A stretch of DNA of 64,000 nucleotides from an uncultured Oscillospiraceae bacterium (GTDB lineage Bacteria; Bacillota; Clostridia; Oscillospirales; Oscillospiraceae). The position numbers and the translations under genes were made by a program. The stretch spans positions 1 through 64,000 of the forward strand of contig CANQQB010000003.1 in the NCBI GenBank assembly GCA_947625845.1, read 5' to 3'. Below are positions 35,903 to 44,223 of the stretch, in pieces; positions within the stretch are counted from its first letter, which is position 1; each line of letters opens with the position of its first letter. The notes below the pieces were generated by a model that was not told the DNA's origin, ran no database searches, and was given only the letters and a program-made list of their open reading frames with translations.

Positions 35903-36751
35903 TCACTCCTGCACGGTGAAGTCCGTGATCACGAACACCTGGCTCAGGCTGCCCAGATCGCAGGCGGGCTCCACCACGCCGTACAGCGTCTGGCCGTTGC
36001 CCTCGCTGAGCACGGAGCGGATGTAGCCGATGACCAGGCCCTGGGGGATGGAGCCGCGGCCGGAGGTGAGCACCGCCTCGTCCTCGATGAGCTGAGCGTT
36101 CTCGGAAAGATACGTCAGGCGCAGACAGCCCTCCTGCATGAGCGCGAAGTCGCCCACGCACATGCCCACCGCGCCGGCCTCGCCGACGAGAGCGCCCACG
36201 TCGATGGCCGAGTCGATGACCGTGCGGACGGTGCACCAGGTGTCCCCCAGCTCGATGACCTGGCCCACCAGCGCGCCGTATTCGGTGATCACGCAGTCGC
36301 CCACCTCAAAGGGGTTGGTGGCGTTGGACGAGCCCTTGGACAGCCGGAAGGTGCTCTCCCAGTTGGAGCTGGACCACTCGGTGATCTTGGCCGATTCCAT
36401 GACGTAATCGGTGTGCTTCTCGGCGAAGTTCAAAAGCTCCCGCAGCCGGTCGTTTTCCTCCTTGTACTGGCTCGCGTCGATGGCCGATTGCTGCGCCTCG
36501 GCAAGCTGTGCCCGCAGGGCGTTGTTCTCCGCCACAAGCTGGTCATACTTGTAGATATAGCCGTAAAGGCCCTCTATCCAGTCCACGGCGGAGGCCGCCG
36601 CCTGGCCCACGGGGCTGGCGAGAGCGCCGGTGATGTTGGCGAGCAGCCCCGCCCGGCCGTTCAGCAGGCCGGTGACCAGCGCCACGATCAGCGCCACGGC
36701 GATGACGGCCGCGCCTATGCGCACGCCGTATTTCCTGATGTATTCCTTCAA
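35903..36751 (-). CDS. mreC: Rod shape-determining protein MreC
   Basis: Bitopic scaffold protein of the elongasome. I prefer the TTG start at 36751, whose TTGA overlaps the maf stop and has GGGAG ten bases before, giving 282 residues (LKEYIRKYGVRIGAAVIAVAL...). The ORF-track ATG at 36796 lies 49 bases inside maf and remains possible. TM is at about residues 10-30, followed by a coiled coil (YDQLVAENNALRAQLAEAQQSAIDASQYKEENDRLRELL), then the beta domain with AKITEWSSSNWESTF, GDCVITEYGALVGQV, LVGEAGAVGMCVGD and LTSGRGSIPQGLVIGYI. mreD follows. MreB is missing from the expected upstream position. Confidence 0.93.
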   Translation of the reverse strand: MKEYIRKYGVRIGAAVIAVALIVALVTGLLNGRAGLLANITGALASPVGQAAASAVDWIEGLYGYIYKYDQLVAENNALRAQLAEAQQSAIDASQYKEENDRLRELLNFAEKHTDYVMESAKITEWSSSNWESTFRLSKGSSNATNPFEVGDCVITEYGALVGQVIELGDTWCTVRTVIDSAIDVGALVGEAGAVGMCVGDFALMQEGCLRLTYLSENAQLIEDEAVLTSGRGSIPQGLVIGYIRSVLSEGNGQTLYGVVEPACDLGSLSQVFVITDFTVQE

Positions 36752-37314
36752 GGCAGTCTGACTCCCAGTTTTGCAAGCATCCGGCCCAGTCTGCACAGCG
36801 GCAGGCCGACAACGTTGAAATAGTCTCCCTCGATCTTCTCCACGTAAAGGCCCGCCCGGCCCTGATAGCCGTAGGCCCCGGCCTTGTCCATGGGCTCCCC
36901 GGTGGCCACGTAGGCGGCGATCTCATGCTCCGTCATGGGCCGGAAAAAGACCCGCGTCCGCTCCCAGGCGCTCTCCGCGCGTTCGCCCGCTATCACCGTC
37001 ACGCCGGTATAGACCCGGTGCTCCCGGCCGCTGAGAAGGCGCAGCATCCGTTTGGCGTCGGCCTGGTCACGGGGCTTGCCCAGGATATCCCCGTCCAGCT
37101 CCACCACCGTGTCCGCGCCGATGACCACCGCGTCCGGGTATTTATCCGCCACCTCCCGCGCCTTGGCCCGGGACAGGGCCAGCGCCGTCTGGCCGGCGTC
37201 CGCGCCCGCCGGCGGCGTCTCCGGCCCCGTGGCCGGTATCACGTCGAAGGGCAGGCCCAGATGGCCCAAAAGCTCCCGCCGCCGTGGGGAGGCGGAGGCA
37301 AGGATCAGCTTCAT
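36748..37314 (-). CDS. maf: Maf-family nucleotide pyrophosphatase
   Basis: House-cleaning pyrophosphatase acting on dTTP/UTP or modified nucleotides, linked to septum formation. The 188-residue protein starts MKLILASASPRRRELLGHLGLPFDV (motif SASPRR), and continues with LALSRAKAREVADKYPDAVVIGADTVVELDGDILGKPRDQADAKRMLRLLSG and PMDKAGAYGYQGRAGLYVEKIEGDYFNVVGLPL. These match the dTTP/UTP subgroup. Its ATG overlaps the U32 stop as ATGA, and its stop overlaps the mreC start, so it is translationally coupled on both sides. maf-mreC-mreD is a standard Firmicutes order. Confidence 0.95.
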   Translation of the reverse strand: MKLILASASPRRRELLGHLGLPFDVIPATGPETPPAGADAGQTALALSRAKAREVADKYPDAVVIGADTVVELDGDILGKPRDQADAKRMLRLLSGREHRVYTGVTVIAGERAESAWERTRVFFRPMTEHEIAAYVATGEPMDKAGAYGYQGRAGLYVEKIEGDYFNVVGLPLCRLGRMLAKLGVRLP

Positions 37315-39401
37315 AGCGCTCCTTTCTGATAGGCGCCCCGGCTGGCGTTTGTGGGCAGGTAATCGCTCTCGCCCTTATACCGCCGGGTCACCTGTACGCA
37401 CTCACGGGGGCTCTCCGTGGTGAACAGCAGCCGCGCCCCCCACAGCCCCACGCCGGTATAGGTCTCCGGGTGGTCGGCCAGGAAGGTCTTGCGTGCGTCG
37501 TAGACCGTGTTCCGGCAGCCGAATTCCTTTTCCACCGGATAGACGCTCCCAAAGGCGTCCGACATGCTGGTGGGCGTGGCGCAGGAGCAGCGCCCGGCGC
37601 TGTTGCGGATGACACAGTGCTCCGTGACCATCACGGGCAGGCGGCCGTAGACCACCATCTCCGTGTCCACGGGCTTGACCAGCGCGCCGATCTGCCGGGC
37701 CGTGAGCTCGCAGGACGCGGTCACGGACCGGAACCCGCACCGGCCCAGAAATTGCAGCGACCAGGAATTGGCCGCGTTCAGGCCCAGGTCGCCCCGAGGC
37801 TCCATGCCCGCCTGACGCACCGCCGGCAAAAGTCCCAGGTTATTGACCAGCGCCTGGGTGACGCCCCGGTCCCGCAGCGCGGCCAGCAGCTCCCGCAGCA
37901 CGGGGCTCTCCGCCTCCGACACCACACGGGGCAGCGCCGCCACGATCTGGACGCCCCTGTCCAGAAAATGGGCCAGCGCGCCGCTGCCCGCGGCCAGTAT
38001 CTCCGCCGGCACGTACAGAAGGTCCGGCGCCATAGCGGCCAGCTCCGCCGTGAGCTGCTCCGCTCTCGTCACCTGGAGGATGAGCTTCGGCGGGCCGGAA
38101 AGGCCCTGGTCCGCGGGCTTGGGGGGCAGGTCCCCCCTGGCCGCCGGGTGGGGCACGCGGGTCCTGTCCGCGAGCTGGCCCAAAAGCTCCCGGCGGGCAG
38201 ACTCCACCGCCTCGTCCGGATAGTCCAGATCGGGCGCGATGGCGCACTTGACCTCCACGCAGTTGAAGGGCGTTCCGCCGGTCCGGTATAAAATTTCCCG
38301 TATCCGGGCCTCGGTCACGCCCTGACGGCCCAGGTCGATGGGCTCGTAGCCCCGGACGGCGGCCCGGTTGCCCCGGTCGTCCTCCACGCCGAACAGGGCA
38401 GGTTCCCCGGGGCGCAGCACGGCGTAAAACTTCACCGGCACCCGGCGCAGCTCCCCGCTCATGTAGCGCTTGCGCAGCTCGGAATAGAACCGGGACGGGG
38501 TGCGGTCGGCGGCGGGCGCCGGGGCGAACATCCCCGGTCCGGCCTCGCCGGTATAGTAGCCGTCGGACAGTCCGGCGGCGGAGAAGGCATACAGCAGGTC
38601 GTGTTTTTCTTCCGCGGTGGGCAGGAGCTTTTCCCGCAGGGCGCGGGCATACAGCCGGGTGGTATAGGCCACGTACTCCGGCCTCCGGCCCCGGCCCTCG
38701 ATGACGGCGCCGGCCACGCCCATGGTCTCCAGCGCCTCCAGGTGCTCCATGAGATACACGTCGGCCATGGCCAGGGGGTGCTCGTCCATCCGGCCCCCCA
38801 GGGAGAACCGGCCCCGGCATGGCATGTCGCAGCGCATGCAGTTGTCGCTTCTGTGCTCATGGGCCAGAGCGCCTATGTAACACTGTCCGCCGTGGGCCAC
38901 GCAAACGGGCCCGTGGACGTACACCGCCGCGGGCACGGGGCTGGCCCCGGCGATGGCGGCGATCTGCTCCATGGTCAGCTCCGGTGCCAGGAATATCCGG
39001 CGCAGACCCAGCGCCGCGGCCGCGGCGGCCCCCTCCGCGCTGGTAACGCCCAAGCGGACATCCCCCCAAAGGGGCATGTCCGGCAGCGCCCGGCGCAGCA
39101 CCGACACAAGACCCAGGTCCCGCACGATCAGCGCGTCCGCGCCCTCCCGCGCGGCGAACAGGGCCAGCTCCAGCGCCCGGCCCATGTTCTCGTCCGCGTA
39201 CAGGCCGGGGACGGACACCACCGCCCCGCACCCGCGCACCCGGCAATATCGGATGCTCCGGACCAGCTCGTCCCGGTCAAAGGCGCGCTCATGGCTCCCA
39301 AGAGCGGTGAGCCCCTGGGCCATATATACCGTATCGGCCCCGTTCTGCACGGCGGCGATGACCGCCTCCACGCTTCCCGCGGGCGCAACAAGCTCCAACA
39401 T
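37311..39401 (-). CDS. U32-family peptidase with C-terminal DUF3656-type extension
   Basis: Member of the U32 collagenase-like/RlhA-related family, some members of which are involved in rRNA or tRNA hydroxylation rather than proteolysis. The 696-residue protein starts MLELVAPAGSVEAVIAAVQNGADTVYMAQG, with the U32 signature EVFVHG-type stretch PAAVYVHGPVCVAHGGQCYIGALAHEHRSDNCMRCDMPCRGRF containing the cysteines for an iron-sulfur site. A long middle and C-terminal region (DUF3656-like) ends in HCVIRNSAGRCSCATPTSMSDAFG, with further cysteines. It is translationally coupled to maf. A good promoter lies about 70 bases upstream. Substrate unknown. Confidence 0.9.
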   Translation of the reverse strand: MLELVAPAGSVEAVIAAVQNGADTVYMAQGLTALGSHERAFDRDELVRSIRYCRVRGCGAVVSVPGLYADENMGRALELALFAAREGADALIVRDLGLVSVLRRALPDMPLWGDVRLGVTSAEGAAAAAALGLRRIFLAPELTMEQIAAIAGASPVPAAVYVHGPVCVAHGGQCYIGALAHEHRSDNCMRCDMPCRGRFSLGGRMDEHPLAMADVYLMEHLEALETMGVAGAVIEGRGRRPEYVAYTTRLYARALREKLLPTAEEKHDLLYAFSAAGLSDGYYTGEAGPGMFAPAPAADRTPSRFYSELRKRYMSGELRRVPVKFYAVLRPGEPALFGVEDDRGNRAAVRGYEPIDLGRQGVTEARIREILYRTGGTPFNCVEVKCAIAPDLDYPDEAVESARRELLGQLADRTRVPHPAARGDLPPKPADQGLSGPPKLILQVTRAEQLTAELAAMAPDLLYVPAEILAAGSGALAHFLDRGVQIVAALPRVVSEAESPVLRELLAALRDRGVTQALVNNLGLLPAVRQAGMEPRGDLGLNAANSWSLQFLGRCGFRSVTASCELTARQIGALVKPVDTEMVVYGRLPVMVTEHCVIRNSAGRCSCATPTSMSDAFGSVYPVEKEFGCRNTVYDARKTFLADHPETYTGVGLWGARLLFTTESPRECVQVTRRYKGESDYLPTNASRGAYQKGAL

Positions 39402-39471
39402 AGTTTCCTCTCAGCGTGCGGCCGCGGCCGCGGCACATGCCACCTGTCCCAAAAACCGCATAATCTGTTAT

Positions 39472-39500
39472 ATTATAAACAGTTTCCCTCCATAAAACAA
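39472..39500 (-). promoter_or_regulatory. Promoter of the U32-maf-mre operon
   Basis: Minus strand TTGTTT (39500-39495), 17 bases, TATAAT (39477-39472), about 70 bases before the U32 ATG. A GC-rich palindrome GCCGCGGCCGCGGC lies between promoter and gene. Confidence 0.62.
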
Positions 39501-39528
39501 GAGCAAATCCCAATTTCTGGCGGCAAAT

Positions 39529-40389
39529 TCAACCATCCCCGCGCCGCGCCGCGGTCCGCAGGACCTCCAGCAGGCCATAGGGCACGCGCAGGGACCCGTC
39601 CACGCCGGAGCCCATCTGAATGTCCGGCTTCCGGTCCCCGTGAAAATCGCTGCCGCCGGACACCGCCAGGCCCAGCCGGGCCGCCATAGCCCGCAGCGCC
39701 GCCTGTTGGGCCTGGGAATATTTGGAATAGTACGCCTCCAGCGCCGCGCACCCGGCCGTCTTCGCCGCGCGCAAAAACGCCTCCAATTCATCCGGCGGGA
39801 AGCCGTATTGCAGCGGGTGGGCGACGCAGGCGATCCCCCCGGAGGCCAGGACGGCCGCCACGGCCCTATCCATGGGCATGCGCCGCCGGGGCCGGTAATA
39901 GGGCCGGCCACGGTTCAAAAACCGGTCGAAGGCCTCGTCGATGCCGGCGGCATAGCCCCGCCGCACCAGGGCCTCGGCGATGTGGGGCCGGCCCAGGACC
40001 GTGGCCGGCCAGGCCGCCTCCAGCTCGCCCATGGAGATATGGAACCCGTCCGCCGCCAGCGCCGCGACGATCCGCTCGTTGCGGCTTTTGCGCTCCCGGA
40101 CGAACCAGTCCAGCGCCGCGCGCAAAGCGGGCGCATCCGGGTCGATGAAATAGCCCAAAATGTGCACGTTCTTATCCCGATACCCGGCGGACAGCTCCAG
40201 CCCCGGTACCACCTCCACGCCCAGCTCCGCTCCCGCGCGGGCAGCCTCCCCCAGGCCCGACGTAGTGTCGTGGTCCGTGATGGCGACGGCGGCCAGGCCA
40301 AGCGAGCGCGCCAATTCTACCGCCTGCCGGGGCGTCAGCGTCCCGTCCGAGGCGGTGGTGTGGATATGCAGATCGACGTACTTTTCCAT
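39529..40389 (-). CDS. PHP-domain phosphoesterase (TrpH/YciV-like)
   Basis: Metal-dependent phosphoesterase of the PHP family; characterised relatives hydrolyse 3',5'-nucleoside bisphosphate or the 5' ends of RNA. I start at ATG 40389 (MEKYVDLHIHTTASDGTLTP), 286 residues, because AGGAGGGACCGTC precedes it; the ORF track begins 16 codons earlier, beyond the likely transcription start. Metal motifs are DLHIHTTASDG, VAITDHDTTSGL, PGLELSAGYRDKNVHILGYFID, IACVAHPLQYG and GLAVSGGSDFHGD. It diverges from dnaD and is read toward the U32 gene, which has its own promoter. Confidence 0.92.
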   Translation of the reverse strand: MEKYVDLHIHTTASDGTLTPRQAVELARSLGLAAVAITDHDTTSGLGEAARAGAELGVEVVPGLELSAGYRDKNVHILGYFIDPDAPALRAALDWFVRERKSRNERIVAALAADGFHISMGELEAAWPATVLGRPHIAEALVRRGYAAGIDEAFDRFLNRGRPYYRPRRRMPMDRAVAAVLASGGIACVAHPLQYGFPPDELEAFLRAAKTAGCAALEAYYSKYSQAQQAALRAMAARLGLAVSGGSDFHGDRKPDIQMGSGVDGSLRVPYGLLEVLRTAARRGDG

Positions 40390-40408
40390 GACGGTCCCTC
40401 CTGCGGCC

Positions 40409-40437
40409 ATTATAGCACCAGTGTCCCTTTTAAGCAA
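40409..40437 (-). promoter_or_regulatory. Promoter candidate for the PHP gene
   Basis: Minus strand TTGCTT (40437-40432), 17 bases, TATAAT (40414-40409). The transcription start would be about 15-20 bases before ATG 40389, supporting that start. Confidence 0.6.
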
Positions 40438-40441
40438 AAAC

Positions 40442-40470
40442 TTGTCACCCTGTTCGGAAAATGGTATAAT
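40442..40470 (+). promoter_or_regulatory. Promoter of the dnaD operon
   Basis: TTGTCA (40442-40447), 17 bases, TATAAT (40465-40470), with TGG before the -10. It is back to back with the PHP promoter, -35 elements only four bases apart. Confidence 0.82.
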
Positions 40471-40503
40471 GACCTCTATCGCAAAAGATAAGGAAAACGC
40501 TGC

Positions 40504-41454
40504 ATGGACGACGGAAGATTAAAACTCAACCGCCCGGCGCTTTTGGCCGTGCCGCTGCACGACGCCGAGGCGCTTCTGGCCGCCGGGGACGGGGACGGAG
40601 CGCTCCTATACCTCTACCTGGTGAAGGAAGGCGGGGTCCTGGACGTGGACCGTGCCGCCAGGGCGCTGCGCCTGTCCGTCCGCGCCGTGAGCGGCATCGC
40701 GGAGCGGCTGGAGCGGCTGGGGCTGCTGCGTCCGCCGGAGGAGGAGCCGGCGCCCGGCCCCCGGCAGGAGCTTCCCGAGTACCAGGCGGCGGACGTGGCC
40801 CGCCGGAGCCAGTCGGACCCGGCCTTTCAGGACCTGGTGAAGGAGGTCCAGCAGGCCCTTGGCCGGGTGCTCAGCTCCACGGACCTGAAAAAGCTCTTCG
40901 GCATATACGACGACCTGGCTCTGCCCCCGGAGGTCATCATGCTGCTCATTCAGCACTGCAAGGAGGAACACGACGAGCGCTACGGCGCCACCCGGAATCT
41001 GGGCTTCGCCACCATCGAAAAGGAGGCCTACGTCTGGTTCAACCGGGAGATCATGACCTATGACCAGGCGGAGAGCTATCTGGCCCGGCTGGCCAGGCGC
41101 AAGTCCCTGGCCGGGCAGATACAGCGGGCCATGGGCATCCGTAACCGGGAGCTTTCCGCCACGGAAAAAAAGTACGTCATGAGCTGGATCGACCTGGGCT
41201 TCGGCCCGGAGGCGCTGGCCCTGGCGGCGGACAGGACCGTCACCAACACAGGCGAGCTGAAGTGGCGGTACATGAACTCCATCGTCCAGTCCTGGCACGG
41301 CAAGGGTCTGCACACGGTGGACGAGATCGAAAAAGGCGACCGCAGGAACTCCGACCGGCCCAGGCCGGCCGACGCCGCCGCCTCCGCCCCGGACGCCGGG
41401 GAGCTGGAGCGGATGCGCAAGCTGCGCCAACGGTATAAGAACAGCGGAGGGTGA
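40504..41454 (+). CDS. DnaD-domain replication initiation protein
   Basis: Primosome protein of the Firmicutes DnaD/DnaB family, 316 residues. The N-terminal winged-helix region covers about 25-80 (ALLYLYLVKEGGVLDVDRAARALRLSVRAVSGIAERLERLGLL). A DnaD C2 domain covers about 105-180 (FQDLVKEVQQALGRVLSSTDLKKLFGIYDDLALPPEVIMLLIQHC). A second DnaD-like segment is YVMSWIDLGFGPEALALAADRTVTNTGELKWRYMNSIVQSWHGKGLHT near 225-272, and the tail is basic. It lies directly before the DnaC-like ATPase; together they should load the replicative helicase. The ATG overlaps nothing and follows a strong promoter. Confidence 0.92.
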   Translation: MDDGRLKLNRPALLAVPLHDAEALLAAGDGDGALLYLYLVKEGGVLDVDRAARALRLSVRAVSGIAERLERLGLLRPPEEEPAPGPRQELPEYQAADVARRSQSDPAFQDLVKEVQQALGRVLSSTDLKKLFGIYDDLALPPEVIMLLIQHCKEEHDERYGATRNLGFATIEKEAYVWFNREIMTYDQAESYLARLARRKSLAGQIQRAMGIRNRELSATEKKYVMSWIDLGFGPEALALAADRTVTNTGELKWRYMNSIVQSWHGKGLHTVDEIEKGDRRNSDRPRPADAAASAPDAGELERMRKLRQRYKNSGG

Positions 41455-41459
41455 CCGCC

Positions 41460-42437
41460 ATGAACGGACGGCTGCTGGCCCAGGCCAGAGAGGAAAAAGA
41501 GAATATCCGCCGCCAGGCGGTGCAGACGGACCGTCGGCGCCATGAGGAAGTGTACGCCAGGCTGCCCCAGCTTCGGCGCCTGGACGGGCAGATCGCGGCG
41601 CTCATCCCCCAGGCGCTGGACCCCGGCCGGAGCGTACAGGACCTGCAGCGGGAGAGCCTGGACCTGCAGCGCCGCCGCGCGGAAATGCTGGTGGCGAACG
41701 GCTGGCCCACGGACTATCTGGACGGGGCCTGGGACTGCCCCAAATGCCGGGACACGGGCTATGTCCACGGGCACATGTGCGCGTGCCTGCAAAAACTTTA
41801 CGATCAGGCCCAGGCCAAAGACCTGTCCGCCCTTTTGAAACTGGGCAATGAGAGCTTCGGCACCTTCGACCTGGGGCTGTACGACGACCGGCCCGACCCG
41901 GCCTCCGGCATATCCCCCCGGACCCAGATGGAGACGGTGTTCGGCATATGCTACGATTACGCTCTGGACTTCGGCCGCCGGCGGGAGAGCTATCTCTTCC
42001 GGGGAGGCACAGGCCTGGGCAAGACGTTTTTGTCCGCCTGCATCGCCAGGGAGGTGGCCCGTCAGGGCTTTTCCGTGGCGTACGAGACGGCCGTGGAGGC
42101 GCTGGACGCCTTCGAGACCCAGAAATTCTCAAAGGACGAGGAAGACGCGGCCAAAGCCGCCGGGCATGTCCGGCGCATGTGCGAATGTGACCTGCTGGTC
42201 CTGGACGATCTGGGCACGGAGATGGTCACGGAATTTTCCCGCAGCGCCCTGTATACGCTTATCAACACCCGGCTGCTGGCCCACAAAAAGACCGTGGCCA
42301 GCACGAATCTCACCGCCGTGCAGATGGCCCGGCGGTACACGCCCCAGATCATGTCCCGGCTGGAGGGGGAATACCAGGTCCTGTCCTTCGCCGGGTCCGA
42401 CATCCGGCGGCTGAAAATGGAACGAGGCTTGGACTGA
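41460..42437 (+). CDS. DnaC/DnaI-like helicase loader ATPase
   Basis: AAA+ ATPase that loads the replicative helicase, 325 residues from ATG 41460, which has GGAGGG eight bases before; the ORF track starts three codons earlier at GTG. The N-terminus is a long helix ([44 protein letters not shown]). A zinc-finger-like CPKCRDTGYVHGHMCAC follows near residue 93-109. Walker A is RGGTGLGKTFLSACIA near 180, and Walker B is DLLVLDDLGTEMVT. NTRLLAHKKTVASTNLTAVQMARRYTPQIMSRLEGEYQVLSFAGSDIR is typical sensor and arginine-finger sequence. It forms a pair with dnaD. Confidence 0.93.
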   Translation: MNGRLLAQAREEKENIRRQAVQTDRRRHEEVYARLPQLRRLDGQIAALIPQALDPGRSVQDLQRESLDLQRRRAEMLVANGWPTDYLDGAWDCPKCRDTGYVHGHMCACLQKLYDQAQAKDLSALLKLGNESFGTFDLGLYDDRPDPASGISPRTQMETVFGICYDYALDFGRRRESYLFRGGTGLGKTFLSACIAREVARQGFSVAYETAVEALDAFETQKFSKDEEDAAKAAGHVRRMCECDLLVLDDLGTEMVTEFSRSALYTLINTRLLAHKKTVASTNLTAVQMARRYTPQIMSRLEGEYQVLSFAGSDIRRLKMERGLD

Positions 42438-42458
42438 CAACAGGAGAGGAGATTTTTT

Positions 42459-44171
42459 ATGAACGGGAAAAAACGCAAGATGCGCCTGCCGAAGGGCAAG
42501 GCCGGACGGGTGCTCGTCAGCCTGGCCGCCACGGCGGCGGCGGGGTTCGTCTACTTTTACATCTCCCTGCCCGCCATCAACTTTCAGGACGGGAGCTTCT
42601 ACTCCTTCCTGATCTTCCTGTGCGCCGTGTACATCGGATGCACGGTACTGACCACGGTGAAGGACACCGTGACGGGGGACAAGGACAGCGAGGTGCACGT
42701 GGTCCGCACGCCCAGGCAGAGGATCGGCGACGGGTTCCGTTTCATCAAGCGCCACTGTCTGGTGGTGGGTATATTGCTGGGTGTGGTGCTGCTGACGGCG
42801 CTGGTGGGCAAGATCATCTCCGCGCCCATATTCCGCGCCGGCGCCTACCGGGACCTGCTGGACGTGCAGACCGGGGACTTCGCCGAGGAAGTGGCCCAGA
42901 TCTCCTTCAACGAGATACCCACCCTGGACAGGACCAGCGCCAACTACCTGGGAGACCGGCAGATGGGCACCCTCAGCGATATGGTGAGCCAGTTTGAGTA
43001 CTCCAACGACTCCACCCAGATAAACTATCAGGGCCGGCCCGTGCGAGTGGCCCCCATCAACTACGCGGACCTGTTCAAGTGGTTCACCAACCGGGGCACC
43101 GGCCTGCCCGCCTACGTGGTGGTGGATATGGTGACCCAGCAGGCCAGCGTGGTGCGCCTGGACGAGGGGATGAAGTACTCCTTCTCCGAGCCCCTGAACC
43201 GGAAGGTGACCCGCCACCTGCGGTTCCAGTACCCCACCATGATGTTCTCCACGCCGGAATTTGAGATCGACGAGGACGGCCACCCCTGGTGGATCGCCCC
43301 CCGGCTGGTGAAGACCATCGGCCTGTTCGGCGGCCGGGACATCCAGGGCGCGGTGCTCATGGACGCGGTCACCGGCGAGAGCCGGTACTATGAAGAAGTC
43401 CCCGCCTGGGTAGACACGGTGTACACCCCCAGCCTCATCATGGAGCAGTACGACTACCACGGCACCATGGTCCACGGCTTCATCAACTCCCTGCTGGGCC
43501 AGCGGGACGTGACCATGACCACGGACGGGTACAACTACATCGCCATGAACGACGACGTGTACGTCTACACCGGCGTCACCAGCGCCAACGCGGACCAGTC
43601 CAACCTGGGTTTCCTGCTGTGCAACATGCGCACCAAGGAGACAAAATACTATGTGGCCCCCGGCGCCACCGAGGCCGCGGCCAGAGCCTCCGCCATGGGT
43701 GTGGTCCAGGACCTGGGCTATACCGCCACGTTCCCCCTGCTGCTCAACATCTCCGGCCAGCCCACCTATTTCATCCCCCTGATGGACGCGACAAATCTGG
43801 TCAAGTGCTACGCCATGGTGAACGTGGCCCAGTACCAGATCGTGGCCACGGGAACGACGGTGCCGGAGTGCGAGCGGACGTATATCAAGATGCTGTCCGA
43901 AAGAGGCGTGGCCGTGACCGGCACCGACGTGCCCGACGTGCAGGCCGAGAGCGCCGGGACCGTCGCCGAGATACGCACGGCCGTGCTGGACGGGGTGAGC
44001 TGGTACTATATCCGTCTGGAGGACGAGGACGTGTTCTACGCCCTCTCCGCCGCACAGGACAGGAACGTGATCGTTCTGAACGCAGGCGATGAGGTGACCA
44101 TCCGCCACGCCGTGCCGGAGGACGGCGAGGAAAGCCCCATCCTGGACGCCTATGAGCTGACCGTGGACTAG
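42459..44171 (+). CDS. Large membrane protein of unknown function
   Basis: 570-residue protein I do not recognise. Three hydrophobic segments lie in the first 125 residues: VLVSLAATAAAGFVYFYISL (about 18-38), FYSFLIFLCAVYIGCTVLTTV (about 47-68) and CLVVGILLGVVLLTALVGKI (about 90-112). The remaining 450 residues appear soluble and rich in Tyr/Trp and beta-like segments. Repeated phrases include DLFKWFTNRGTGLPAYVVVDMVTQQASVVRL, PEFEIDEDGHPWWIAPRLVKTIGLFGGRDIQGAVLMDAVTGES and a C-terminal OB-like piece YYIRLEDEDVFYALSAAQDRNVIVLNAGDEV. It follows dnaC by 21 bases with AGGAGAGGAG as ribosome site and precedes malQ. No catalytic motif identified. Confidence 0.85.
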   Translation: MNGKKRKMRLPKGKAGRVLVSLAATAAAGFVYFYISLPAINFQDGSFYSFLIFLCAVYIGCTVLTTVKDTVTGDKDSEVHVVRTPRQRIGDGFRFIKRHCLVVGILLGVVLLTALVGKIISAPIFRAGAYRDLLDVQTGDFAEEVAQISFNEIPTLDRTSANYLGDRQMGTLSDMVSQFEYSNDSTQINYQGRPVRVAPINYADLFKWFTNRGTGLPAYVVVDMVTQQASVVRLDEGMKYSFSEPLNRKVTRHLRFQYPTMMFSTPEFEIDEDGHPWWIAPRLVKTIGLFGGRDIQGAVLMDAVTGESRYYEEVPAWVDTVYTPSLIMEQYDYHGTMVHGFINSLLGQRDVTMTTDGYNYIAMNDDVYVYTGVTSANADQSNLGFLLCNMRTKETKYYVAPGATEAAARASAMGVVQDLGYTATFPLLLNISGQPTYFIPLMDATNLVKCYAMVNVAQYQIVATGTTVPECERTYIKMLSERGVAVTGTDVPDVQAESAGTVAEIRTAVLDGVSWYYIRLEDEDVFYALSAAQDRNVIVLNAGDEVTIRHAVPEDGEESPILDAYELTVD

Positions 44172-44223
44172 CGGTCAGCTCCCCCCCGCTCGAAACTACA
44201 CAGACAAGAAAGGATGACAGCTT

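Noticed and set aside
42129-44108. 659-residue minus-strand ORF
   Set aside because: Antisense shadow of the 570-residue membrane-protein gene and the end of dnaC.
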